Source: JAAZZIT01 sp964480525
Lineage (GTDB): Bacteria; Bacillota; Clostridia; Oscillospirales; Ruminococcaceae
Assembly: GCA_964480525.1 (NCBI GenBank)
Contig: CAYZOV010000001.1
Location: 56,651 to 120,650, forward strand
Direction of reading: 5' to 3'
Length of the DNA stretch: 64,000 nucleotides
Part shown: piece after piece, positions 51,737 through 60,158 of the stretch
Layout of the letters: each line of letters starts with the position of its first letter
Numbering within the stretch: the first letter of the stretch is position 1
Position numbers and translations under genes: made by a program
The notes under the pieces: generated by a model
Seen by the model: the letters and a program-made list of their open reading frames with translations, nothing else
Databases searched by the model: none
Told to the model about the DNA's origin: nothing

Positions 51737-52792
51737 ATGGTCGAAAAATACTTTTTGGGTTCTTTTTCACCCGACGGTTTCAAATCGGATTTCAAAGAAC
51801 TGACGGACGACGAAAATTATTCCGTTTTAATTCTCAAAGGCGGTGCGGGAACAGGCAAATCCTCGCTTATGAAAGCGGTTTCAAAACACTTTTGCCACAA
51901 AGACGACGTGGCGGAATTTTACTGTTCCTCTGACCCCGATTCTCTGGACGCCGTTTTACTTAAAAACCGAAAACAAATTATCGTAGACGGCACATCTCCC
52001 CACATTTTCGAGCCGAATTTTCCCGCCGTCAAAGACAAAATATTAAATCTGGGAGAATTTTGGAACGAAAAGGCTCTCATTAAAAACCGTGCCGACATAA
52101 TTTTTACCACCAAAGAACACAAAAAACTCATGGAACGTACCAAACGTTACGTCAAGGCGCTTTCTTCAATTTTCACCGACACTTATTCAATCGGAAAAGA
52201 CGCAATTTTAACAGAAAAACTTGACGGATTCGTAACAAGATTTTCAAAAAAACTGGCATTGAAAAAACAGTCCGACGTCCCGAAAACCTCATCTTTACAG
52301 CTGTCCGCCCTCACTCCGCAAGGCTATTTTACCCAAACCGACTGGCTTTCGGGGTACGAAACTTTTATTTTACATGACAATTTTTACGCAGCAAGCGACG
52401 CAATTTTGAAAAAACTCGCTGATATTTTTCTCCAAAAAGGCTACGACATAATCCTTAGCCACAACAACGTTTTCTCTGCTCCCGTGGCGGAACACCTTTT
52501 GATTCCGAAACTCAAAATTGCTTTTTTGTCCTCAACCCCTCTGACAAATCTTAACATAGAAAACGCAAAAATCATCAACACCCACCGTTTTTACGACAAG
52601 CAATTTCTTTCTGCCCGAAAATCCCGCCTTAAACTCAACAAAAAAGCCTGCGCCGAACTTGTCGCCGAAGCAAGTCACACCATGCACAACGCCCTGATTG
52701 TTCACAATCAACTGGAAAAATATTACATCTCTGCCATGAATTTTTCAAAAATCAATTCCGCCACCGCAAACCTTATTTCACGACTTTCTTAA
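51737..52792 (+). CDS. Two-domain P-loop ATPase of unknown role (PRK06851-like)
   Basis: 351 residues. The N-terminal half has Walker A LKGGAGTGKSSLMK and a Walker-B-like FYCSSDPDSLDAVLL/IIVDGTSPH pair. The C-terminal half (about 200-340) repeats part of the fold (YETFILHDNFYAASDAIL, DIILSHNNVF) without an intact P-loop. This matches a clostridial/bacillar protein family of unknown function. AAAGGAAG precedes the ATG. It stands alone, with a terminator behind it and no convincing promoter box ahead. The tail is rich in His, Asn and Lys. Confidence 0.75.
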   Translation: MVEKYFLGSFSPDGFKSDFKELTDDENYSVLILKGGAGTGKSSLMKAVSKHFCHKDDVAEFYCSSDPDSLDAVLLKNRKQIIVDGTSPHIFEPNFPAVKDKILNLGEFWNEKALIKNRADIIFTTKEHKKLMERTKRYVKALSSIFTDTYSIGKDAILTEKLDGFVTRFSKKLALKKQSDVPKTSSLQLSALTPQGYFTQTDWLSGYETFILHDNFYAASDAILKKLADIFLQKGYDIILSHNNVFSAPVAEHLLIPKLKIAFLSSTPLTNLNIENAKIINTHRFYDKQFLSARKSRLKLNKKACAELVAEASHTMHNALIVHNQLEKYYISAMNFSKINSATANLISRLS

Positions 52793-52802
52793 AAATTCAG
52801 CA

Positions 52803-52846
52803 CAAAAAAGGGCGCTCTTTTTTCAAAAAAGCGTCCTTTGTCTTTT
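52803..52846. terminator. Terminator between the P-loop gene and nadA (convergent)
   Basis: AAAGGGCGCT pairs with AGCGTCCTTT (one mismatch) with extra T/A pairing in the loop, followed by GTCTTTT. Confidence 0.8.
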
Positions 52847-52849
52847 ATC

Positions 52850-53752
52850 TTATCCCAACTCTATCATTTTGTCAATGGATTTTTTTGCGTTAATTCTCAC
52901 CTGTTCGTCCACAAAAATTTCGTGTCCGTCGCCCTTTAACGTTCTAAGAACATCGCCCAAATTCGTAATTCTCATATCAGGGCAAATAAGATTTTTGCTC
53001 ATTACAGGGAACTTTCTTTCGGTAAATTTAATCGACAAAAAGTCGCCAATGCTCTTTTCCGTTCCCACAATTACGTCATCTTCACACCCCTCGGCAAACT
53101 TGATTATTCCCGACGTTGCGCCTATGTAATCCGCATATTCCAACACTTCTCCGGGAAGTTCGGGGTGCATTGCAACCTTTGCGTTTGGATAAAGTTCTTT
53201 GGTTTTCAAAACATCTTCCACGGTTACGCCGTTGTGAACAGGGCAATAACCGTTCCAAAGTGTAATGTCCTTTTGCGGAAAACTTTTCTTTATAAAGCTA
53301 CCCAGATTTTTATCAGGCACAAACAAAATCGGCTTGTCAATTTTGCTGACGATTTTCACCGCACTTGACGACGTAACGCACACATCGCAAACCGCCTTAA
53401 CGTCCGTTGTGGTGTTTACATAACAAACCACAACCACATAAGGGTGATTTTTTCTGTAATCGATAATATCCTGTGGCTTAATCATTTGCGCCATAGCACA
53501 GCTTGCAACAGGGTTAGCCAAAAATACTCTCTTTTCAGGCGACAAAACTTTCACCGTTTCCGCCATAAATCTCACGCCGCACATAATGACGTTTTTTTGC
53601 GGTAAATCTTTTGCAACCGTCGAAAGGGCAAAACTGTCCCCCACCTTGTCCGCCACTTCCAAAACCGACGGCGACTGATAACTGTGAGCCAAAATCGCCG
53701 TGTCGGTTTCTTTTTTTAATCTCTCAATTTCCTCTTGAATACTTCTAAGCAT
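52850..53752 (-). CDS. nadA: Quinolinate synthase A
   Basis: Fe-S enzyme condensing iminoaspartate with dihydroxyacetone phosphate to quinolinate in de novo NAD synthesis. The 300 residues show LAHSYQSPSVLEVADKVGDSF, the cluster cysteines in MCGVRFMAETVK, CDVCVTSSSAV and EGCEDDVIVGTE, and conserved MHPELPG. Its usual partners nadB and nadC are not next to it. Here it closes the rsmD-coaD-coil operon, 11 bases after the coiled-coil gene. Apparently complete. Confidence 0.95.
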   Translation of the reverse strand: MLRSIQEEIERLKKETDTAILAHSYQSPSVLEVADKVGDSFALSTVAKDLPQKNVIMCGVRFMAETVKVLSPEKRVFLANPVASCAMAQMIKPQDIIDYRKNHPYVVVVCYVNTTTDVKAVCDVCVTSSSAVKIVSKIDKPILFVPDKNLGSFIKKSFPQKDITLWNGYCPVHNGVTVEDVLKTKELYPNAKVAMHPELPGEVLEYADYIGATSGIIKFAEGCEDDVIVGTEKSIGDFLSIKFTERKFPVMSKNLICPDMRITNLGDVLRTLKGDGHEIFVDEQVRINAKKSIDKMIELG

Positions 53753-53763
53753 TGCCGATTCCC

Positions 53764-54243
53764 CTAATTTTCGCTGTTTTCCTTTTTATTGTTTCTTGAC
53801 GCAGCCTTTACCGCAGCCTTAGCCTGTCTTAGTTCCGCAAGACCCGCCGTAAAGCTCTTTTCGGTCTGTTCAAAAAGCTTGTCGAGTTTTGCGTTCATTG
53901 CGGCTCTGATTTCCTTATCCATGTTGTTTGCCTTTGTGACAATTTCGTTTGCAAGTTCTCTTGCTTGCTTAACAATAGCCTCGTTTGCAATAAGAATTTT
54001 CGCTCTTTCTTCGGCTGTTTTCAAAAGGTTCTCCGCCTTTTTGTTAGCGTCCGAAATAATCTTTTCTTTTTCGTCCGTCAAAGCTTTTGCACGCTTGATT
54101 TCGTTAGGCATATTAAATCTTATGTCGTCGATAATTGTTCTGATTCTGTCAGGGTCAACAAGCACCTTTTTGTTTGCAAACGGAACCTGTTTTGCATTTT
54201 CCAAAAGTTCTTCCAACATATCAAGTGATTCTTCAATAGTCAT
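53764..54243 (-). CDS. Coiled-coil protein of unknown function after coaD
   Basis: 159 residues, predicted to be mostly helical with a long charged coiled coil (about 55-145) and a basic, Ala/Lys-rich tail. The N-terminal 45 residues have a distinct pattern (PFANKKVLVDPDRI). Superficially it resembles the stalk subunit of an ATP synthase, and similar proteins are sometimes mislabelled that way, but there is no membrane segment. This gene sits after coaD in many Ruminococcaceae; the role is unknown. GGAGCG precedes the ATG. Confidence 0.72.
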   Translation of the reverse strand: MTIEESLDMLEELLENAKQVPFANKKVLVDPDRIRTIIDDIRFNMPNEIKRAKALTDEKEKIISDANKKAENLLKTAEERAKILIANEAIVKQARELANEIVTKANNMDKEIRAAMNAKLDKLFEQTEKSFTAGLAELRQAKAAVKAASRNNKKENSEN

Positions 54244-54262
54244 TTTCTTTTCGCTCCTTTAT

Positions 54263-54745
54263 TTAATTCTTAACTAAACGTTCTTTAATTTTTTCACGGA
54301 TAATTTCAGGAACAAACCCCGTAATATCACCGCCATAACTTGCAATTTCTTTAACAACGCTTGACGACAAATACATATTTTCCGAACTTGTCACCAAAAA
54401 CACCGTTTCCGCTTCGGGACAAAGTTTTTTGTTTGCCAAAGCCATCTGAAATTCATATTCAAAGTCCGACACAGCTCGCAAACCCTTTACAATTGCGCAA
54501 GCGCCCTTTTCTTTCAAATAATCCGCCAACAATCCCTCGTTGCTCTCAACCTCTATGTTGTCAAGGTCTTTCGTCACCGCTTTAATCATTTCCACTCTTT
54601 CTTCCGGCGTAAACGAATATTTCTTCGACGAATTAACCGACACCAATACTATTACCTTGTCAAAAAGCTTCGACGCTCTGTTTATAATGTCCGTATGTCC
54701 CAATGTTACGGGGTCAAAACTTCCCGGACAAACCGCTATTTTCAT
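54263..54745 (-). CDS. coaD: Phosphopantetheine adenylyltransferase
   Basis: Penultimate coenzyme A step, making dephospho-CoA. 160 residues of the nucleotidyltransferase fold with the PGSFDPVTLGHTDI signature (HxGH), KGLRAVSDFEYEFQMALAN, and a late SSSVVKEIASYGGDITGFVP. GAAAGGTG precedes the ATG. It follows rsmD, the most common order in Firmicutes. Confidence 0.97.
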   Translation of the reverse strand: MKIAVCPGSFDPVTLGHTDIINRASKLFDKVIVLVSVNSSKKYSFTPEERVEMIKAVTKDLDNIEVESNEGLLADYLKEKGACAIVKGLRAVSDFEYEFQMALANKKLCPEAETVFLVTSSENMYLSSSVVKEIASYGGDITGFVPEIIREKIKERLVKN

Positions 54746-54781
54746 TTTTAACCAAACACCTTTCTCAAAACGATTTACTGC

Positions 54782-55339
54782 CTATTCCTCATCTTCGGGC
54801 ATAGGGTTTTTAATGTACGTCGTCACCGAAATGTTGCCGTATCTGTAACGTTTCATGACTTTAAATTCGCCCACTTCGTCAGGCAAAACCGTTTCTTTTT
54901 CGTGTTCGCAAACCGCAATTGCTCCGTCGTTCATCTTCGGGCATAACAGCACCAACGCTTCTTGACAAAGATTGTGTCTGTACGGCGGGTCAAGAAAAGC
55001 AATGTCAAGTCCGCTTTTTGCGGTTTTTAAATAATCCAAACTGTCCATGTTCAGGATTCTCGACTGTTTTGAAAAGCCCACGCTTTCAACGTTTTCACGC
55101 ACTATCCCAATGGATTCCCTGCTTTTGTCAACAAAAACACAATGACTTGCGCCACGGCTGAGTGCTTCTATGCCAAGCTGTCCGCTGCCTGCAAATAAAT
55201 CAAGCACCGACGCCGACGGAATGTCAAATTGAATAATGGAAAAAATTGCTTCTTTAACCTTGTCCGAAGTTGGTCTGACGTCCATACCCTCTAGGGTTTT
55301 CAGCTTTTTTCCTCTGGCCGAACCTGTAATAACTCTCAT
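54782..55339 (-). CDS. rsmD: 16S rRNA (guanine(966)-N(2))-methyltransferase
   Basis: Methylates G966 of 16S rRNA using SAM. Starts MRVITGSARGKKL, then VRPTSDKVKEAIFSII, VLDLFAGSGQLGIEALSRGA (SAM site) and the catalytic DPPY in IAFLDPPYR. About 185 residues. ATG 55339 is chosen over an in-frame GTG at 55357 because the family begins at this point. Heads the coaD operon behind a strong promoter. Confidence 0.95.
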   Translation of the reverse strand: MRVITGSARGKKLKTLEGMDVRPTSDKVKEAIFSIIQFDIPSASVLDLFAGSGQLGIEALSRGASHCVFVDKSRESIGIVRENVESVGFSKQSRILNMDSLDYLKTAKSGLDIAFLDPPYRHNLCQEALVLLCPKMNDGAIAVCEHEKETVLPDEVGEFKVMKRYRYGNISVTTYIKNPMPEDEE

Positions 55340-55381
55340 AATCGTCCGATTCCTCACCTAAAGATTTTGATATATGTATAC

Positions 55382-55410
55382 ATTATAATACATTTTTTAC
55401 GTCAAGTCAA
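55382..55410 (-). promoter_or_regulatory. Promoter of rsmD-coaD-nadA
   Basis: Minus strand: TTGACT, 17 bases, TATAAT, about 40 bases before rsmD. Confidence 0.82.
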
Positions 55411-55419
55411 CCGCAAATT

Positions 55420-56184
55420 TTATTTTCTCACAACAAAAAACAGTCTGGGCATTTTCAAAATTGCTTTACCGTTTTCCAAAACGGAAATTCTGCCGTTTAA
55501 TTTTTTTACAAGTTCCCTTTCAAATTCGTCACGTTCACCCACGTCCAAAGCGTCAAGGTACGGACGAAGCCCGCTTCCCTTGTACCATTCCACAACACCT
55601 TTTATCCCGTCTACAAGGTGAAAATATGTGGTTTCCCACATAGAAATTTGCCCCGACAACTTGCTTAAAATTTCAAAAGTTTCCTCTGAACTCAAATTGT
55701 GAAAATTGTTGATTTTGCTAAGTTTTGCCCAGCGTTTTTCTTTAACAAGTTCCCACAAAGCCTCGTAAAATACGGCTTTCTGAACAACAGGCATTTGCAC
55801 GGCAAAACACCCGCCGTCATTTACATGGCAAAAAATATTCGGCAAAAGCTCCTTATGATTGGGAATCCAATGCAGACACGCATTTGAAAAAACAAGGTCG
55901 AATTTTCCCAAACCGTCCAACCCGTCAGGCACAACACATTTTTCAAAATGTATAATATCCCCATAATTTTTCCTTGCTTTTTCAAGCATATTTTCCGAAC
56001 TGTCAATCCCCAGAATTTCGCTGTTTTTAAACTTTTCCCATAATTTAATCGTGCTGTTGGCTAGACCGCAACCAATATCAAGCACACTTTTCGGTGAAAT
56101 TTCCACCCTGCTCAAAAGGTCGTCCACAGGTCTTGTTCTTTCATTTGAAAATTTCATATACTGCGTTGAATCCCAATCGCTCAT
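55420..56184 (-). CDS. tam: Trans-aconitate 2-methyltransferase
   Basis: SAM-dependent methyltransferase that detoxifies trans-aconitate. 254 residues with the opening SDWDSTQYMKFSNERTRP typical of Tam, the SAM loop LDIGCGLANSTI, DSSENMLEKAR and SNACLHWIPNH. GGGAGG precedes the ATG, 16 bases after the MFS transporter gene, suggesting a coexpressed pair. A neighbouring transporter and methyltransferase fit handling of an organic acid, though this link is inferred. Confidence 0.88.
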   Translation of the reverse strand: MSDWDSTQYMKFSNERTRPVDDLLSRVEISPKSVLDIGCGLANSTIKLWEKFKNSEILGIDSSENMLEKARKNYGDIIHFEKCVVPDGLDGLGKFDLVFSNACLHWIPNHKELLPNIFCHVNDGGCFAVQMPVVQKAVFYEALWELVKEKRWAKLSKINNFHNLSSEETFEILSKLSGQISMWETTYFHLVDGIKGVVEWYKGSGLRPYLDALDVGERDEFERELVKKLNGRISVLENGKAILKMPRLFFVVRK

Positions 56185-56200
56185 GTGAAAACCCTCCCGT

Positions 56201-57376
56201 TTAACTGTCCGTTTTTTTACTCTTTAAAAATATAAGTCCTAAAATTAACCCTATCGGAAAAACAATTGCGCCCAAAATTCCCGACTTAATTTGCCCCGTA
56301 ATTCCCGAAACAAACCCCACAACAGACGGACCGCAACTGCACCCAACGTCGCCTGCCAAAGCCAGAATCGCAAACATAGCAGTACCGCCCTGTGGGTAAT
56401 TCATCGAAGCCAAGCTGAACGTTCCCGGCCACATAATTCCCACCGAAAGTCCGCAAACAGCGCAACCCAAAAGTGAAACAATAGGATTTTCGGCAAAAAC
56501 CACAATTAAATAACTCATCACGCACAACCCACCGCTTATTCCGATGGATTTTTTCAGGTTGATTTTTTCGCCCCAAAATCCGTAAATCGTTCTCGCTGTC
56601 CCCATCAAAACCGCAAATGCACACGGACCCAAAAGGTCGCCAAAAGTTTTTGAAACTCCCAGACCCTCCTCGGCAAAATACGACGCCCATTGCGACATTG
56701 CAAGCTCGCTTGCGCCTGCACAAAGCATTAGCAAAATCAAAACCCACATGATTTTTACGCTGAATAATTTTCTTAAACCCACGCTTTCGCCGTCCTCGTT
56801 TAACGTCCTAAGTGGAACTTTGCTAAAGAAAAAGGCGTTAAAAAGTGGCACAACCGCCCACAAAATCGGTAAAATCCGCCAGTTTTCCACTCCCGCCAAC
56901 GTAAAAAAAGCCGTTGAAAACAGCACAACGCCTACCTGTCCCCAACAATAAAAAGAGTGCAAAAGTCCCATTGCCGAAACTTTTTCGTCGCCGGGCAAAG
57001 CTTCCACAATCGGCGAAATCACAACATCTGTCAAACCTCCGCCCACAGCCATAATTCCGCTGCACACACACAACCCCAAAAACGGATTTACAACAAAGGG
57101 CAAAAACGACAGCATAACCAGTCCGCAAACCGCAAAAACATGGGCAAAAACCGTCAGTTTTCTATAACCCACCCTGTCCGCAAATTTCGCCGCCACAATG
57201 TCCGTCACAATCTGAACCCCGAAATTCATCACTATAAGCAGGCTGATTTTGTCAAAGGAAATCCCAAAATCCCTCTGAAAGGACACGAACAGCAACGGCA
57301 TAAGGTTGTTCACAATTGCCTGTGTTATATATCCGATATACGCAGCATATTTTGTGTGCTTGTATGTAAATGTCAA
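56201..57376 (-). CDS. Major facilitator superfamily transporter
   Basis: 391 residues with twelve predicted membrane segments and the MFS motif A variant KFADRVGYRKL after segment 2. The closest general resemblance is to FucP/GGP-like sugar or organic-acid transporters. The substrate is not assignable. The start is TTG 57376 with AGAGGGG seven bases ahead. It lies behind the rpiB terminator and before tam. No separate promoter box was found. Confidence 0.85.
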   Translation of the reverse strand: MTFTYKHTKYAAYIGYITQAIVNNLMPLLFVSFQRDFGISFDKISLLIVMNFGVQIVTDIVAAKFADRVGYRKLTVFAHVFAVCGLVMLSFLPFVVNPFLGLCVCSGIMAVGGGLTDVVISPIVEALPGDEKVSAMGLLHSFYCWGQVGVVLFSTAFFTLAGVENWRILPILWAVVPLFNAFFFSKVPLRTLNEDGESVGLRKLFSVKIMWVLILLMLCAGASELAMSQWASYFAEEGLGVSKTFGDLLGPCAFAVLMGTARTIYGFWGEKINLKKSIGISGGLCVMSYLIVVFAENPIVSLLGCAVCGLSVGIMWPGTFSLASMNYPQGGTAMFAILALAGDVGCSCGPSVVGFVSGITGQIKSGILGAIVFPIGLILGLIFLKSKKTDS

Positions 57377-57395
57377 AAAAATCCCCTCTTTTTTC

Positions 57396-57444
57396 TAAAA
57401 AATACGCCCGACAGACCGTGGCTTTTGCCCCAACCTGCCGAACG
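57396..57444 (-). terminator. Terminator after rpiB
   Basis: Minus strand: a 12-bp stem with several G-T pairs (CGTTCGGCAGGT against GTCTGTCGGGCG) followed by TATTTTTT. Confidence 0.75.
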
Positions 57445-57464
57445 AAATTATGATTCTAAATTTT

Positions 57465-57908
57465 TTAAAAATTCTCTTCCATTTTTGTAATAAGGTCTAC
57501 CCTACGCTGGTGACGACCGCCCTCAAATTCGGTTTTCAAAAACACGTCAACAAGCTCGCACGCAAGACCTGCACCAACAACTCTCGCACCGAAGCACAAA
57601 ATGTTTGCGTCATTGTGAAGTCGGGTGTACTTTGCCGAGAAATAGTCCGAACAGCACGCCGCTCTGACGCCTCTAACCTTGTTTGCAGCCATTGAAATTC
57701 CGATTCCCGTTCCGCAAATCAAAATTCCCCTGTCAAATTCTCCCGAAACAACGCTTTCGCCCACAACTTTCGCAGCGTCGGGATAATCGCACTTTTCACC
57801 CTCACCGCAGCCGAAATCCTTATATTCGTATCCGTTTTCTTCAAGCCACTTGCAAACTTCTTTTTTAAGTTCTACAGCGGCGTGGTCGTTTCCAATTGCA
57901 ATTTTCAT
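57465..57908 (-). CDS. rpiB: Ribose-5-phosphate isomerase B
   Basis: Interconverts ribose- and ribulose-5-phosphate. 147 residues, RpiB/LacAB family: MKIAIGNDHAAVELKK, DFGCG, the catalytic Cys in GILICGTGIGISMAANKV, and RAACCSDYFSAKYTRLHNDANILCFGARV. ATG 57908 overlaps the tsaB stop (TGATG) and has GAGGG upstream, so it is translationally coupled to tsaB. A longer upstream in-frame extension is inside tsaB and rejected. Confidence 0.96.
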   Translation of the reverse strand: MKIAIGNDHAAVELKKEVCKWLEENGYEYKDFGCGEGEKCDYPDAAKVVGESVVSGEFDRGILICGTGIGISMAANKVRGVRAACCSDYFSAKYTRLHNDANILCFGARVVGAGLACELVDVFLKTEFEGGRHQRRVDLITKMEENF

Positions 57909-58624
57909 CACTTTATTCCCTCTTTCAAATCTTTTTCTGCTTTTGTAATCTGCAAATATTTTGCTTCCAACTTTTCGCAATCAATCCATTTTTGAGCGTC
58001 CTTTTGTGCAATTTCACACAACGAACTTGCTTTTTGGTTTACAAATGACATAGGCGCAACCGTCACTCTGTCATTTTTCTTAAACAATTCCTCTTTGAGA
58101 TTTTCTGAGTCGTCGCCTACAAGCATAATTCTAAAATCTTCACAATTTTTGCCCAAATCTTCGACCAATCCCAAAATATCGTCGTAACTTTTCAAGGATT
58201 CTTCGCCGTATTCTTTCATCACGCCGTTATGAATCAAATATGCGCCCACATAATCAAGCCTGTTTCTCGCTTTCATCACGGGGATAACAACCCCCTCAAA
58301 CATACTGACATTTTGTGCAAGCGACCTAAGTGTGGAAATTCCCATACACTTGGTTTTTCCGTTAAAACACAATCCCTTAACAACCGAAATTCCGATTCTA
58401 AGCCCTGTATAACTTCCCGGACCCTCGCTGACGGCAATGCAGTCTATTTCCTCAATTTCAACACCAACTCTATCCAAAAGCTCTTTCACCAATGGCAAAA
58501 TTACTTGGGAATGTGTCTGGCTTGCAAAAAAACTGATTTCGCCCAAAATTTTTCCGTTATCGCTTAACGCAACCGAAGCAATTTTTCCGCTGGTGTCAAT
58601 CCCCAATATTTTCAAATTTTTCAT
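57908..58624 (-). CDS. tsaB: tRNA threonylcarbamoyladenosine biosynthesis protein TsaB
   Basis: Partner of TsaD and TsaE in t6A37 synthesis, needed for ANN decoding. Begins KILGIDTSGKIASVAL, with VSEGPGSYTGLRIGIS and KGLCF. It lacks the metal-binding histidines of TsaD, as expected. About 239 residues. Start candidates are ATG 58624 (chosen) and TTG 58615, the latter with better spacing from GAGGGAG. The gene overlaps the end of tsaE. mtaB, which acts on the same t6A37, is elsewhere in this window. tsaD itself is not here. Confidence 0.94.
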   Translation of the reverse strand: MKNLKILGIDTSGKIASVALSDNGKILGEISFFASQTHSQVILPLVKELLDRVGVEIEEIDCIAVSEGPGSYTGLRIGISVVKGLCFNGKTKCMGISTLRSLAQNVSMFEGVVIPVMKARNRLDYVGAYLIHNGVMKEYGEESLKSYDDILGLVEDLGKNCEDFRIMLVGDDSENLKEELFKKNDRVTVAPMSFVNQKASSLCEIAQKDAQKWIDCEKLEAKYLQITKAEKDLKEGIK

Positions 58625-59036
58625 CTCCCTCAACCGTGATTTTTCTCTTGTTTTCGTCCAACCGTTCTATGCTTATATAAATAGTATTCTTTGGCAAAGC
58701 GTCCTTTATATTTTCGCTCCACTCAACCGCCAAAACGGCGCTGTCGTCCATATAATCGTAAAATCCCGTGGTTTCCAAATCGTCAACCCCGCAAATTCTG
58801 TACATATCAAAATGGCACAATGCCCTGCCGTTTTTTCTGTATTCGTTCACCAGAGCAAACGTCGGCGAAGTCACGTCGTCGCCAACGCCAAACCCAATCG
58901 CCAAACCTCTTGTAAATGTGGTTTTGCCCACTCCCAGACCACCGCAGTAAGCAATAACCTCACCGCCTGTCAAAAGTTCCCCGATTTTTTTACCAAATTC
59001 AATGGTTTCTTCGGGGGAATTTGTCACCTTAACCAT
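58596..59036 (-). CDS. tsaE: tRNA threonylcarbamoyladenosine biosynthesis protein TsaE
   Basis: ATPase of the t6A complex. 146 residues with GGLGVGKTTFTRGLA (Walker A), SPTFALVNEY, HFDMYRI (Walker-B-like) and AVEWSENIKD. GGAG precedes the ATG. It overlaps both the DUF3810 gene (eight bases) and tsaB, so the three are tightly coupled. Confidence 0.95.
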   Translation of the reverse strand: MVKVTNSPEETIEFGKKIGELLTGGEVIAYCGGLGVGKTTFTRGLAIGFGVGDDVTSPTFALVNEYRKNGRALCHFDMYRICGVDDLETTGFYDYMDDSAVLAVEWSENIKDALPKNTIYISIERLDENKRKITVEGDEKFENIGD

Positions 59037-60156
59037 TTTTTATCTCCAAAATTTCTTCCATATAATAATCAAGCATTAAGTCCACCATTCGTCCGTAGCT
59101 TTTCATTCCGTCCTCAACGCCGTTAAGTTTCAGCGAAGTATCCGTTGCCACATCTGCGACCTCGTTTACAATCTCGCTGGGAATAATCGCTTCTTCGTCC
59201 TGCTGAACGTCCTCCCAATGTTGATAACTCTCGTTCCAATCCGTAATTATGACAGGGTTCAGCCTTTGGTAAAACTCTTGAATTTCCTCGTCGCTTGCAT
59301 AATCCTCAATGTTGTTTCTAATGTATTTCAGCGCCGAAATGCTTCCGCTGTAAATAAAATCTGTGTCGCCCGAATTTATGCACGCCAAATACGCAATAAA
59401 ACTTGCTTCGTCCTCCAAAATAAACCCTCTCAAATGTGCCAGTTCGTGGCAAACCGTGTCGGGTAAATTAACCTCGTACATAATTTTGTTATAATTCGCT
59501 TCCAGAGTAAAGGGAAAATAAATCCCCATAAGATACTGCTGGCTCATAAAATAAGAATTTATAATCGGTTTTGGATTCGGGTAAAATCCGTCAAGTTGTG
59601 TATATTCTTTGCCCAAATTCTTCATAGAATCTTTTGCAATCTTGTTTAAATCCGACGTCAGCACAAATTTGCCGTCATCATCTCTCGAAACTTTGTCGGC
59701 ATACTCGTTTGCAATGTCTGTTACTATTTCCCCAAGTTTTAGCAAATCTTCAACCGAATGTTCTTCACAATCTATGCCGTATTTTTCCCCGAACGTTGTG
59801 CAATGATACAAAATAAAGCAGTTTAGCGTCTGAATCAGCATTATTAAAACCACAATCCACGCCAGAGTTTTGCCGTAAATTTTCAAAATTTTTCCACGTT
59901 TGCCTTTTTTGAAAATCAGCAGAAAAACCAAACTCACAGCCCCACCGCACAGCAAAATTATACCCAAAATTATTAGAATTTCACCTACTGAAAAGGGAAA
60001 AATCGAGGTAAATCTCGAATATGTATTAAGCCACAACGGAAAGATTTTTTCAACATAAAAATCGCAAAATCCCCTGCTTAGCCACGCCAAAATATTTAAT
60101 AAAACGGTGAAAATCGCCAATCCAATAAGCACAACCGTACTTTTTTTAAGCTTCAT
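59029..60156 (-). CDS. DUF3810 membrane protein with HExxH motif
   Basis: About 375 residues with three membrane segments in the first ~130 residues and a large soluble part. The soluble part contains CHELAHLRGF, an HExxH pattern typical of zinc metalloproteases, and a downstream conserved EDEASFIAYLACI, plausibly the third ligand region. Proteins of this family in Firmicutes and Bacteroidetes have no established function. ATG 60156 follows AGAGGT; the frame extends to an earlier TTG. It begins two bases after the VanY-like gene ends, suggesting a shared envelope role. Confidence 0.82.
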   Translation of the reverse strand: MKLKKSTVVLIGLAIFTVLLNILAWLSRGFCDFYVEKIFPLWLNTYSRFTSIFPFSVGEILIILGIILLCGGAVSLVFLLIFKKGKRGKILKIYGKTLAWIVVLIMLIQTLNCFILYHCTTFGEKYGIDCEEHSVEDLLKLGEIVTDIANEYADKVSRDDDGKFVLTSDLNKIAKDSMKNLGKEYTQLDGFYPNPKPIINSYFMSQQYLMGIYFPFTLEANYNKIMYEVNLPDTVCHELAHLRGFILEDEASFIAYLACINSGDTDFIYSGSISALKYIRNNIEDYASDEEIQEFYQRLNPVIITDWNESYQHWEDVQQDEEAIIPSEIVNEVADVATDTSLKLNGVEDGMKSYGRMVDLMLDYYMEEILEIKNG

Positions 60157-60158
60157 TT

